Positions 1 to 6,458 of a DNA stretch of 14,493 nucleotides are shown here, piece by piece. Below the pieces are notes generated by a model. The model was given only the letters and a program-made list of their open reading frames with translations, was not told the DNA's origin and made no database searches. The stretch spans positions 1 to 14,493 of the forward strand of contig JBGALV010000111.1 in NCBI GenBank assembly GCA_044223515.1, in the 5' to 3' direction. This DNA is from SHVZ01 sp044223515. GTDB lineage: Bacteria > Pseudomonadota > Alphaproteobacteria > SHVZ01. Positions within the stretch are counted from its first letter, which is position 1. Each line of letters starts with the position of its first letter. A program made the translations under genes and the position numbers.

Positions 1-177
1 GCCCTGGGCGGTCGCCATCCGGGCATCGTTCTCGTTGGGCTGGGCAGTCGAGCGTGATGAGGACCCGGTCGCCGAGCGGTACCATTCCATCGGATTGACC
101 GCATCGGGCACCGACGAGCAGCCGGACAGCGCCAGGACCACCAGGACCGACGGTCCCCACGACCGTTTCGACGCCAT
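1..177 (-). CDS. Lipoprotein, N-terminal part only (runs off the left edge)
   Basis: Fifty-nine codons read leftward from an ATG at 177-175 to base 1 with no stop, so the 3' part is outside the window. A strong Shine-Dalgarno, GGAGAGG at 190-184, lies 6 nt before the ATG and fixes the start. The N-terminus has two basic residues (K4, R5), a hydrophobic stretch (residues 10-17) and a lipobox L17-S18-G19-C20, so it should be a lipoprotein acylated at Cys20. The segment after the cysteine reads SSVPDAVNPMEWYRS. From memory, similar VPD-x-x-NP-x-EWY segments follow the lipobox in OmpA-type or peptidoglycan-associated lipoproteins of Rhodospirillales, but no OmpA domain is visible here, so the family is not assigned. 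It is divergent from phaC. Confidence 0.72.
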   Translation of the reverse strand, partial: MASKRSWGPSVLVVLALSGCSSVPDAVNPMEWYRSATGSSSRSTAQPNENDARMATAQG

Positions 178-370
178 TTTCGGCCTCTCCCGCCCGCTTT
201 CGATCCGGCGGCGGGTCGTTCTTAGGGTGACCAGGCCGCCGGCATCGTGTAAGAAAATAACAAGAAACTCATCTCGTTTTAGCCGCTTCCCGGAGGGCGG
301 TCCACCGCCCCCTGTGGCCAGGATCCCTTAAGGGTCGAGCACAAGGACGGGCGCGGCAGGAGCTAGGCGC
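178..370. other. Divergent intergenic region between the lipoprotein gene and phaC
   Basis: This 193-nt gap must hold the start signals of both flanking genes. It contains an AT-rich patch (about 249-282) that stands out against the GC-rich surroundings, a short inverted repeat GGGCGG/CCGCCC (295-300 and 305-310) and a 10-nt palindrome CCCTTAAGGG (325-334). I cannot assign a convincing -35/-10 pair on either strand. The phaC Shine-Dalgarno AGGAG is at 358-362. Confidence 0.4.
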
Positions 371-2179
371 ATGGTGGACAGCCAGAGCCCGCAGGTAAAG
401 GTTCCCGATCCGGTCGAGTTCGCGAAGACGATGACGCGGATCGCCGACCGGAGCCGCCAGCTGGTGGCCGATTTCGTCCAGAAGCAGGCCGAGACCGCCG
501 GCAAGGACGGCGCCAGCGCCGATCCGCTCAACATCGGCTCGGCCTTCTTCGAGCTGACCACCCGGCTGATGGCCGACCCTGCCCGCCTGGTCCAGGCCCA
601 GATCAACCTCTGGCAGGACTACATGTCGCTCTGGCAGACCGCGACCCGTCGCTTCTTCGGCGAGCAGGCGGCGCCGGTCGCCGAGCCCGCGCCGGGCGAC
701 CGTCGGTTCAAGGACCAGGCCTGGCAGGAAAGCTTCGTCTTCGACTTCATCAAGCAGTCCTACCTGCTGACCGCCCGCTGGCTGCAGCAGACGGTCAAGG
801 AGACCGAAGGACTCGACAAGAAGACCGCGCAGAAGGTCGACTTCTATACGCGCCAGTTCGTCGACGCGATGGCGCCGTCGAACTTCCTGATGACCAATCC
901 GGAAGTGCTGCGCGCGACCATCGAGTCGGGCGGCGAGAACCTGGTGAAGGGCCTCGACAACCTGCTCAAGGATCTCGAGCGCGGCAAAGGCAAGCTCGCG
1001 ATCAAGATGACCGACATGGAGGCGTTCGAGGTCGGCAAGAACATCGCGACCACGCCGGGCAAGGTCGTCTTCCAGAACGACCTGATGCAGCTGATCCAGT
1101 ACTCGCCGACCACCGACAAGGTCATGAAGCGGCCGCTGCTGCTGGTGCCGCCATGGATCAACAAGTTCTACATCCTCGATCTCCGCGAGAAGAACTCGTT
1201 CATCAAGTGGGCGGTGAGCCAGGGCATCACCGTCTTCGTCGTCTCCTGGGTCAACCCCGACGAGAAGCTCGCCGAGAAGACCTTCGAGGACTACATGTTC
1301 GAGGGCCCGCTCGCCGCGCTCGATGCGATCGAGAAGGCGACCGGCGAGAAGGAGATCAACGCGATCGGCTACTGCATCGGCGGCACGCTGATGGCGGCGA
1401 CGCTCTCCTACATGCAGGCGAAGAAGGACGAGCGCATCGCCAGCATCACCTTCTTCACGACGCTGGTCGACTTCGCCGAGGCCGGCGAGCTCTCGGTCTT
1501 CATCGACGAGGAGCAGCTCCAGGCGCTCGAGAGCAAGATGGAGAAGGACGGCGGCTACCTCGACGGCGGCGCGATGTCGACGACCTTCAACATGCTGCGC
1601 GCCAACGACCTGATCTGGTCGTTCGTCGTGAACAACTATCTGCTCGGCAAGGACCCGTTCCCGTTCGACCTGCTCTACTGGAACGCGGACTCGACGCGCA
1701 TGCCGGCGGCGATGCACAGCTTCTATCTCCGCAAGATGTACCAGGAGAACAAGCTGGTGGAGCCGGGCGCGATCCGCCTCGGCAACGTTCCGATCGACCT
1801 CACCAAGATCAAGCTTCCGACCTTCATCCTGTCGACGCGCGAGGACCACATCGCGCCGTGGCGCTCGACCTTCGCCGCGACGAAGCTCTACAAGGGTCCG
1901 GTCAAGTTCGTGCTCTCGGGATCGGGTCATATCGCCGGCGTCGTCAATCCGCCGGAGCCGGCGAAGTACGGCTACTGGACCAACGAGAAGAAGGCCGAGA
2001 CACCGGAAGGCTGGCTCGAAGGCGCGACCCCGCACCAGGGTTCGTGGTGGCCCGAGTGGCGGAAGTGGCTAGAGACCTACTCGGGCGGCGAGGTACCGGC
2101 GCGCAAGCCCGGCGACGGCAAGCTCAAGCCGATCGAGGACGCGCCCGGGTCCTACGTCGCGGTCAAGGCGCAGGAGTAG
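371..2179 (+). CDS. phaC: Class I poly(3-hydroxyalkanoate) synthase PhaC
   Basis: The enzyme polymerises (R)-3-hydroxyacyl-CoA into polyhydroxyalkanoate on the surface of cytoplasmic storage granules, releasing CoA. The 602-aa length fits class I synthases, which act without a PhaE or PhaR subunit. The N-terminal PhaC_N region (about residues 80-270) is followed by an alpha/beta-hydrolase core with the lipase-like box G333-Y-C335-I-G-G and Cys335 as nucleophile. Asp492 (STREDHIAPW) and His520 (SGSGHIAGV) complete the triad. The Asp-His spacing of 28 equals that of the Cupriavidus necator enzyme (Asp480/His508). AGGAG at 358-362, 8 nt before the ATG, supports the start. No phaA, phaB, phasin or phaR lies in the window, so the gene stands alone here. 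It converges on the gamma-CA-like gene with only 12 nt between the stops. Confidence 0.97.
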   Translation: MVDSQSPQVKVPDPVEFAKTMTRIADRSRQLVADFVQKQAETAGKDGASADPLNIGSAFFELTTRLMADPARLVQAQINLWQDYMSLWQTATRRFFGEQAAPVAEPAPGDRRFKDQAWQESFVFDFIKQSYLLTARWLQQTVKETEGLDKKTAQKVDFYTRQFVDAMAPSNFLMTNPEVLRATIESGGENLVKGLDNLLKDLERGKGKLAIKMTDMEAFEVGKNIATTPGKVVFQNDLMQLIQYSPTTDKVMKRPLLLVPPWINKFYILDLREKNSFIKWAVSQGITVFVVSWVNPDEKLAEKTFEDYMFEGPLAALDAIEKATGEKEINAIGYCIGGTLMAATLSYMQAKKDERIASITFFTTLVDFAEAGELSVFIDEEQLQALESKMEKDGGYLDGGAMSTTFNMLRANDLIWSFVVNNYLLGKDPFPFDLLYWNADSTRMPAAMHSFYLRKMYQENKLVEPGAIRLGNVPIDLTKIKLPTFILSTREDHIAPWRSTFAATKLYKGPVKFVLSGSGHIAGVVNPPEPAKYGYWTNEKKAETPEGWLEGATPHQGSWWPEWRKWLETYSGGEVPARKPGDGKLKPIEDAPGSYVAVKAQE

Positions 2180-2191
2180 CGCGCCCGCGCC

Positions 2192-2734
2192 TCAGTAGCC
2201 GCGCTCGTTCCGATAGGTCTGGGCGTGGCGGGTGTAGCCGTCGGTGGACTCGGCCATGCCGGCAAAGTCCTCCTGCGTCAGCTGGCGCATCATCTTGGCC
2301 GGGCTTCCGCCCCAGAGCTCGCCCGCCTTCACGTGCTTCCTCGGCGTCAGCAGCGATCCGGCGGCGAGCATGGCGCCGCCTTCGATGGTCGTGCCTTCGA
2401 GGATCGTCGACTTCATGCCGATGAAGGCACGGTCGCCGAGCACGAAGCCTTCGCCGACCACCGCATGCCCGATCAGGACGTCGGCGCCGATCACGGTCGG
2501 ATAGCGCTTGCCCGCGACGTGGATGATGCTGCCGTCCTGGATGTTGGAGCGCGGGCCGACGGTGATCTTGTTGAGGTCGCCGCGAAGCACGACGCCAAAC
2601 CAGATGCTGGCCCCCGCCCCGATCTCGACATTGCCGATGATCACGGCGTTGTCGGCGATGAAGGCATCCGGCGCGATCGTCGGCATCACCCCGCCATAGG
2701 GAATGAGAATCCCGGAACGGCGCTGGCTGCTCAT
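2192..2734 (-). CDS. Gamma-carbonic-anhydrase-like left-handed beta-helix protein with an altered metal site
   Basis: This 180-aa protein is built almost entirely of hexapeptide repeats (residues about 15-130) followed by a C-terminal helix, the fold of gamma-class carbonic anhydrases and of YrdA/PaaY-type proteins, which form trimers. Family landmarks are present: R51 (VLRGD), Q66-D67 (NIQDG), H72 (SIIH) and H90 (IGH), corresponding to Arg59, Gln75/Asp76, His81 and His117 of Methanosarcina Cam. The usual third zinc ligand, in the pattern GHxxxLHGC, is Glu95 here (IGHAVVGEGF), so classical carbonic anhydrase activity is doubtful. AGGAGG at 2744-2739 sits only 4 nt before the ATG. It follows rpsI on the same strand, but the rpsI terminator ends just before this Shine-Dalgarno. 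Confidence 0.88.
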   Translation of the reverse strand: MSSQRRSGILIPYGGVMPTIAPDAFIADNAVIIGNVEIGAGASIWFGVVLRGDLNKITVGPRSNIQDGSIIHVAGKRYPTVIGADVLIGHAVVGEGFVLGDRAFIGMKSTILEGTTIEGGAMLAAGSLLTPRKHVKAGELWGGSPAKMMRQLTQEDFAGMAESTDGYTRHAQTYRNERGY

Positions 2735-2744
2735 ACGGCCTCCT

Positions 2745-2782
2745 GAAAGAAACGGGGCGCGAGACCCATAGGTCCGCGCCCC
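2745..2782 (-). terminator. Intrinsic terminator of the rplM-rpsI operon
   Basis: On the minus strand, 26 nt past the rpsI stop, a strong stem forms. Eight G/C pairs (2754-2761 with 2775-2782) continue after a one-base bulge (2762) as GACC/GGTC (2763-2766 with 2771-2774) around a 4-nt loop. The minus strand then reads GTTTCTTTC (2753-2745), a moderate U tract. The other strand has no T run after the stem, so it acts on rightmost-to-leftmost transcription only. Confidence 0.75.
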
Positions 2783-2808
2783 GCTGATCGACGATATGTC
2801 CGAAGCGG

Positions 2809-3279
2809 TTAGCGCTTCGAGAACTGGAAGCTGCGGCGCGCCTTGGCGCGGCCGTACTTCTTGCGCTCGACGACGCGGCTGTCGCGGGTGAGGAAGCCAC
2901 CGCGCTTCAGCACCGGGCGCAGACCCGGCTCGTAGTTCGTGAGCGCGCGGCTGATGCCGTGACGGACCGCACCGGCCTGGCCGGAGAGTCCGCCGCCCTT
3001 CACCGTGCACCACACGTCGTACTGGTCGGTGCGGTTGGCGGTCTCGAAGACCTGGGCCAGCAGCATCCGGAGCACCGGGCGGGCGAAGTATTCCTTGATG
3101 TCGCGGTCGTTGACGACGACCCGGCCGATGCCGGGCTTCAGCCACACGCGGGCGACGGCGTCCTTGCGGCGGCCGGTCGCGTAGGCGCGGCCCTTGGCAT
3201 CGATCTTCGGCTGCACATCGACGGCGGCGGCAGCCGGATCGGCCTTGAGACCCTGGAGCTGTTCCTTGAGGCCGGTCAT
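2809..3279 (-). CDS. rpsI: 30S ribosomal protein S9
   Basis: S9 of the small ribosomal subunit; its basic C-terminal tail reaches toward the P-site tRNA. The 156-aa protein has the S9 core, including YATGRRKDAVARVW, GGGLSGQAGAVRHGISRAL and the C-terminal FSKR signature. About 25 residues precede the core, a longer N-terminus than in E. coli, as is usual in alphaproteobacteria. The start is the ATG at 3279, one base after the rplM stop. AAGAGGAG at 3295-3288 within the end of rplM lies 8 nt upstream and supports it over a start further inside rplM. Co-transcribed with rplM, as in most bacteria. Confidence 0.97.
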   Translation of the reverse strand: MTGLKEQLQGLKADPAAAAVDVQPKIDAKGRAYATGRRKDAVARVWLKPGIGRVVVNDRDIKEYFARPVLRMLLAQVFETANRTDQYDVWCTVKGGGLSGQAGAVRHGISRALTNYEPGLRPVLKRGGFLTRDSRVVERKKYGRAKARRSFQFSKR

Positions 3280-3280
3280 A

Positions 3281-3751
3281 TCAGGCGCTCCTCTTGTTCT
3301 TGGCATTCAACGCGGCGACGTCCAGCTTCGCGGGCTGCTGCGCCTCGTGCGGATGGGCGTTGCCGGCGTAGACCTTGAGGTTACCGAGCTGACGGCGGCC
3401 GAGGGGACCGCGGTGCATCATGCGTTCGACGGCCTTGTAGATCACCCGCTCGGGGTGCTCGCCGCCGAGACGCTGGGCCATGGTCTGGGCCTTGATGCCG
3501 CCGGGATTATTGGTGTGATAGTAGAACACCTTGTCGGTCAGCTTGCGGCCGGTGAGCTTCACCTTCTCCGCGTTGATGACGACGATGTTGTCGCCCATGT
3601 CGACATGGGGCGTATAGGTCGGCAGGTGCTTGCCGCGCAGACGCATGGCCAGGATCGAGGCCAGGCGCCCGAGCACGACGCCTTCGGCGTCGATGAGCAC
3701 CCACTTCTTGTCCTTACGGGCCTCGGCGGGCTTCGCTGAAAAGGTCTTCAT
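3281..3751 (-). CDS. rplM: 50S ribosomal protein L13
   Basis: L13, an early-assembling large-subunit protein. The 156-aa sequence carries the conserved KKWVLIDAEGVVLGRLAS start region, the GDNIVVINAEKVKLTGRK core and the LKVYAGNAHPHEAQQP end signature. A short Lys/Ala-rich C-terminal tail follows. The Shine-Dalgarno is weak (AAGAG about 8 nt before the ATG). It is the first gene of the rplM-rpsI operon and has a predicted promoter (3839-3812) and a leader hairpin (3800-3775). In E. coli L13 represses its own operon through the leader; whether this leader does the same is unknown. Confidence 0.97.
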   Translation of the reverse strand: MKTFSAKPAEARKDKKWVLIDAEGVVLGRLASILAMRLRGKHLPTYTPHVDMGDNIVVINAEKVKLTGRKLTDKVFYYHTNNPGGIKAQTMAQRLGGEHPERVIYKAVERMMHRGPLGRRQLGNLKVYAGNAHPHEAQQPAKLDVAALNAKNKRSA

Positions 3752-3774
3752 CGCTCGCGCTCTTGAATGACGGT

Positions 3775-3800
3775 GGCCGGCTACCCGAGGGCAGCCGGCC
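3775..3800 (-). promoter_or_regulatory. Stem-loop in the rplM 5' leader
   Basis: A perfect 8-bp inverted repeat GGCCGGCT/AGCCGGCC (3775-3782 and 3793-3800) encloses a 10-nt loop containing CCC and GGG. From the promoter at 3839-3812 the transcript should begin near 3805, so the stem-loop would form within the first 30 nt of the rplM-rpsI mRNA, 23 nt before the ATG. Neither strand has a T run after it, which argues against a terminator. It may stabilise the mRNA 5' end or serve as an autogenous L13 binding site; both are inferences. Confidence 0.55.
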
Positions 3801-3811
3801 GGAAGGCGCGG

Positions 3812-3839
3812 AATATTGCAGATTTCGTCCGGGTGTCAA
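3812..3839 (-). promoter_or_regulatory. Predicted housekeeping promoter of rplM-rpsI
   Basis: The minus strand has an exact consensus -35 TTGACA (3839-3834), a 16-nt spacer and AATATT (3817-3812, four of six matches to TATAAT). The predicted transcription start is around 3805, giving a leader of about 53 nt. It lies between the lpxR-like gene and rplM, which separates ribosomal protein expression from the upstream genes. Confidence 0.6.
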
Positions 3840-3840
3840 T

Positions 3841-3871
3841 GAGAAAGGCCGGAAATCCGCGAGGATTCCGG
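3841..3871 (-). terminator. Possible terminator after the lpxR-like gene
   Basis: About 20 nt after the lpxR-like stop, CCGGAA pairs with TTCCGG (3849-3854 and 3866-3871). Three further pairs form past a bulged A, closing a GNRA-type tetraloop (GCGA when read on the plus strand). On the minus strand it is followed by CCTTTCTC, only a weak U tract, so termination may be partial. Confidence 0.4.
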
Positions 3872-3875
3872 TAGC

Positions 3876-3889
3876 GGTATTATAATACC
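3876..3889. repeat. 14-nt perfect AT-rich palindrome
   Basis: GGTATTATAATACC is perfectly self-complementary and sits immediately after the stop of the lpxR-like gene in otherwise GC-rich DNA. It contains TATAAT on both strands. On the minus strand (3884-3879) TATAAT has TTTCCA as a possible weak -35 18 nt upstream. It could be an operator or a second rplM promoter; neither is established. Confidence 0.4.
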
Positions 3890-3891
3890 AC

Positions 3892-4899
3892 CTAAAACTT
3901 GGTGGAAATGCTGATCGAGCCGAAATAGTCGCCCTTCCGCTGCCCGACGAACTCCTCGGACCGCCAGATCTGCGTATAGCTGATGCGGGTCTGGCGGATG
4001 ACGATCGCCAGTCCGGCCTGGGCCTCGAAAACGAAGGGCCTCTTGGCGATCGACTGCTCGCTGCCGAGCGTGTTGCCGTCGAGGAAGATGTCGCGCACGA
4101 CGCCCCTCGCCTCGCCGCCGACGAAGAGATACCAGGCGAGCCGGTCGAGCGGCTTGTCGAAGGAGGCGGAGCCCGGCAGGGCGGGCCGGATGCGAGGCGG
4201 ACCGAAGTCGACCGACAGGTCCTCGCCGACACGAAAGGTGAGGCCGGCGCCGCCATAGGTGAAGACGTTGCCGACGCTGCCGGCGACATGCGGGATGAGG
4301 TCGAAGCCGTAGCCGCCCGAGGTTTCGGCGAGGTAGCGCCACTTGCGCTCGAACACCAGCGCGACGCCGGGCTCATTCTGCAGCTGGTTGTCCCAGCCAT
4401 GAGCCTCGTCGGAGCCGATCACGCGATGGACGTTGTTCTGGATCGACTCGCCCAGCGCGGCCGGACCAACGACGCCGACGTCCAGCTCGACCGTGTCGAG
4501 CCGGCGATCGGACTGCGACTGGAAGGCGAGGCCGGCATAGAGGAAGGCGCCGTAGGGCCGGTCGTTGAGGATGCGGTCGGTGCGGATCTTGTTCTCGGGC
4601 GTGTAGAGATTGTGGCCGAGGGTGAAGCCGATGCGCCGGCGCGCGCCCGTGTCGATCAGCGGCACGTACTCGCCGAGCTCCCAAAGGCCCTGAGGCCCGC
4701 CACTGTCCGGCGACAGCCAGCCCAGGCGGAAGCCGTTCGTGTAGTGCTTGTCCGCGTTGTTGCGCGAGAAGAGGTCGTTCTCGATGACGAGCGTGAACAC
4801 GCCCTCGGGATCGCCCTGCTGGGCGATGGCGGGAGTCATGCCGAAGAGCGAGGCGGCCATCAGGGCGGCCACGCCGAGGCGTCGCTGAAACAGGGTCAT
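3892..4899 (-). CDS. LpxR-like outer-membrane lipid A 3'-O-deacylase, copy 1
   Basis: This 335-aa protein belongs to the LpxR (formerly DUF2219) family of outer-membrane beta-barrels that remove the 3'-acyloxyacyl chain of lipid A. It has a signal peptide (cleavage near A26 in AIA-QQG). Family motifs are E40-N41-D42 (catalytic Asn/Asp), Y53-T54-N55-G56 (Ser/Thr-Asn of the active site), NDRPYGAFLYAG (112-123), and QNNVH with H158 as likely catalytic His. It ends in Phe, the usual beta-barrel assembly signal. The start ATG overlaps the stop of a thioesterase remnant (ATGA, 4899-4896). Its own ribosome site is the weak GGGGGGAAG directly upstream. It is a paralogue of the next gene upstream, sharing all listed motifs but lacking that copy's insertion after the YERR-type segment. 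Substrate is inferred from the family only. Confidence 0.88.
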   Translation of the reverse strand: MTLFQRRLGVAALMAASLFGMTPAIAQQGDPEGVFTLVIENDLFSRNNADKHYTNGFRLGWLSPDSGGPQGLWELGEYVPLIDTGARRRIGFTLGHNLYTPENKIRTDRILNDRPYGAFLYAGLAFQSQSDRRLDTVELDVGVVGPAALGESIQNNVHRVIGSDEAHGWDNQLQNEPGVALVFERKWRYLAETSGGYGFDLIPHVAGSVGNVFTYGGAGLTFRVGEDLSVDFGPPRIRPALPGSASFDKPLDRLAWYLFVGGEARGVVRDIFLDGNTLGSEQSIAKRPFVFEAQAGLAIVIRQTRISYTQIWRSEEFVGQRKGDYFGSISISTKF

Positions 4900-4979
4900 C
4901 TTCCCCCCGGTGGAAGCATGCGGTCGTCGTCAACGTGACAGACCGGCAGGCTTTCGCCTTGTGAGAAAGCCGTGACCTC
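4896..4979 (-). pseudogene. Remnant of a PaaI-like thioesterase C-terminus between the two lpxR copies
   Basis: Read leftward from 4979 this stretch encodes EVTAFSQGESLPVCHV, then DDDRMLPPGGR and a stop. The intact thioesterase gene ends EVTIFSQGEEDPVCHV, then TSTYSLPPLGGA and a stop. At DNA level, 35 of the 48 positions from the GAG onward are identical without gaps. The last codons are one shorter. The remnant's TGA (4898-4896) overlaps the following lpxR ATG as ATGA, exactly as the intact gene's TGA overlaps the other lpxR copy. There is no start codon, and an in-frame TGA (4982-4980) precedes it, so it is not translated as a thioesterase. It begins only 18 nt after the other lpxR stop, placing the duplication or deletion join there. 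Confidence 0.85.
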
Positions 4980-4997
4980 TCAGCGTCTTGGCGGGAA

Positions 4998-6026
4998 TCA
5001 GAACCGAATGCTGGCGCTGAGGGAGCCGAACCAATCGGGGCGCTTCTGGCCGTCGAACTCGCGGGTGCGGAGCGTCTGCGTGTAGGAAAAGCGAACGCGG
5101 CTGAAGACGAGCACGACGCCGCCCTGCAGGTCGGCGACGAAGACCTTCCTCGACACCGACTGGCTGTCCTTGAACGTGTTGCCGTCGAGGAAGATGTTGT
5201 GCGCGACCGCTCGCACCTCGGCACCGGCGAAGGCGTACCAGGCGAAGGCGTCGACCGGATAGAAGGTGTCCGAGCCGGCGAGCGCCGGCTGGATCCGCGG
5301 CGGACCGAAATCGACGCCGAGATTGTCGCCGAAGCGGATGGTCGCGCCGGCCCCGGCATAGGTCAGCACGTTGCCGACGCTGCCCGAGAGGTTTCCGAGC
5401 ACGTCGACGCCGAGATCGTTCCCGAGCAGGGATCGGAGGGCCGGCTCCGTGACGGCCGTCGACAGCAGGGACCGGCGGCGCTCGTAGACCAGCAGGACGC
5501 CGGGCTCGTTGCGCAGCTGGTTGCTCCAGCCGCGCGCCTCGGGAACATGCGCCACGTAGCGGTGCCAGTTGTTCTGCACCTCCTCGCCGAGGGCAGCCGG
5601 ACCGACCACGCCGAGGTCCAGCTCGAGCGTCTCGAGGGAGACTGCTGACCGGGATTGCAGCACCGCTCCGCCATGGAGCCAGCCCGCATAAGGCCGATCC
5701 GTGCGGATCGGATCGAGCCGCTGCTTGTCCTCGGGCGTGTAGATGTTGTGGCCGATGGCGAAACCGACGGTCCAACGCCTGTCGCCGGAAAGGAACGGCA
5801 GCTTGCCGGCCAGATCCCATAGCGCGTCGTGGAACTCGCTCTTGTCGAAGAACAGCGCGGCGCGAACGCCGTTGCTGTAGTGACGATCGGCGTTGTTCTG
5901 GGCGAACAGGTCGTTCTCGGCCACGCCGGTGACGACCCAGGTGGGCCGCTCCTCGGCGCTGGCCGCCGTCATCGCGAAGGCGGCGATCAGCGCTGCGGCT
6001 GCCGCGAGCGATCGACGGGCCGTCAT
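4998..6026 (-). CDS. LpxR-like outer-membrane lipid A 3'-O-deacylase, copy 2
   Basis: A 342-aa paralogue of the gene just downstream, with the same LpxR-family layout. It has a signal peptide (cleavage near ASA-EER, residue 24), E37-N38-D39, Y50-S51-N52-G53, TDRPYAGWLHGG (109-120), QNNWH with H155, GW-x-NQLRNEPG, and a terminal Phe. It carries a longer segment around residues 185-212 than copy 1. I chose the ATG at 6026, which overlaps the thioesterase stop (ATGA) and gives an immediate signal peptide. A longer reading from 6071 would put 15 extra residues ahead of the signal and start deep inside the upstream gene. No clear Shine-Dalgarno is seen, so translation is probably coupled to the thioesterase. 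The enzyme should act at the outer membrane on lipid A. Confidence 0.88.
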   Translation of the reverse strand: MTARRSLAAAAALIAAFAMTAASAEERPTWVVTGVAENDLFAQNNADRHYSNGVRAALFFDKSEFHDALWDLAGKLPFLSGDRRWTVGFAIGHNIYTPEDKQRLDPIRTDRPYAGWLHGGAVLQSRSAVSLETLELDLGVVGPAALGEEVQNNWHRYVAHVPEARGWSNQLRNEPGVLLVYERRRSLLSTAVTEPALRSLLGNDLGVDVLGNLSGSVGNVLTYAGAGATIRFGDNLGVDFGPPRIQPALAGSDTFYPVDAFAWYAFAGAEVRAVAHNIFLDGNTFKDSQSVSRKVFVADLQGGVVLVFSRVRFSYTQTLRTREFDGQKRPDWFGSLSASIRF

Positions 6027-6457
6027 GCGCCACCGAGCGGCGGCAGCGAGTAGGTGGACGTCACGTGACATACCGGGTCCTCCTCCCCTTGCGAGAAGAT
6101 CGTGACCTCTCCGTAGGCCAGCCGCTTTCCGAGCTTCAGCAACCGGCCCTCGGCAATCAGGTCCCGCGGCGGCGGCAGGCGGAGGAAATTGGCGTTCAGG
6201 TTGGTCGTGACCGCCATCTTCACGCGCCCGATCCGGGAAAGCACGACCGCGTACATCGTGTAGTCGGCGAGCCCCATCATCGCCGGTCCGGAGACGGTGC
6301 CGCCGGGACGAAGATGCGCCTGATCGATCGGCAGCCGCACGGTCGCCTCGCCGGCGACGAGCCGTTCGACGCGAAAGCCCTGCTCCCAGGCGAAGGGCAG
6401 CTCCTCGCGGATGAGGTCGTTGAAGTCCTCGACGGTGATCGCGGATGCGCCTGCCAT
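6023..6457 (-). CDS. PaaI-type hotdog-fold acyl-CoA thioesterase
   Basis: This 144-aa protein is of the length and pattern of the PaaI/YbgC-like hotdog thioesterases, which hydrolyse acyl- or aryl-CoA esters in the cytoplasm. The segment HLRPGGTVSGPAMMGLADYTM (residues 48-68) corresponds to the family's active-site turn and central helix, with D65 a candidate catalytic acid. A block of hydrophobic strands (MAVTTNLNANFLRLP, DLIAEGRLLKLGKRLAYGEVTIF) follows. I prefer the ATG at 6457: GGTGAG lies about 6 nt upstream and the exporter stop is one base away. A GTG at 6466 would add three residues and lacks a ribosome site. The 3' end overlaps the lpxR copy 2 start. A truncated duplicate of its last 27 codons lies at 4979-4896. 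Substrate unknown. Confidence 0.85.
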   Translation of the reverse strand: MAGASAITVEDFNDLIREELPFAWEQGFRVERLVAGEATVRLPIDQAHLRPGGTVSGPAMMGLADYTMYAVVLSRIGRVKMAVTTNLNANFLRLPPPRDLIAEGRLLKLGKRLAYGEVTIFSQGEEDPVCHVTSTYSLPPLGGA

Positions 6458-6458
6458 G

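Noticed and set aside
295..310. Short GGGCGG/CCGCCC hairpin upstream of phaC as a terminator
   Set aside because: The arms are only 6 bp, no T run follows on either strand, and it lies between divergent genes where no terminator is needed.
325..334. Palindrome CCCTTAAGGG upstream of phaC as a PhaR-type operator
   Set aside because: A single 10-nt palindrome with no extension; it does not match a binding pattern I can name.
269..2035. Long minus-strand open frame opposite phaC (588 codons)
   Set aside because: It mirrors phaC codon structure, has a low-complexity Arg/Leu/Val/His-rich product with no family motif, and the phaC frame is unmistakable. It is a high-GC shadow frame.
4949..4971. 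GGCTTTC/GAAAGCC hairpin after lpxR copy 2, considered as its terminator
   Set aside because: No T run follows on either strand, and the sequence is explained by the thioesterase remnant, which shares much of it with the intact gene.
4998..6071. Longer start for lpxR copy 2 at 6071
   Set aside because: It would place 15 residues before a good signal peptide and begin within the thioesterase gene; the ATGA start at 6026 matches the arrangement in the other copy.
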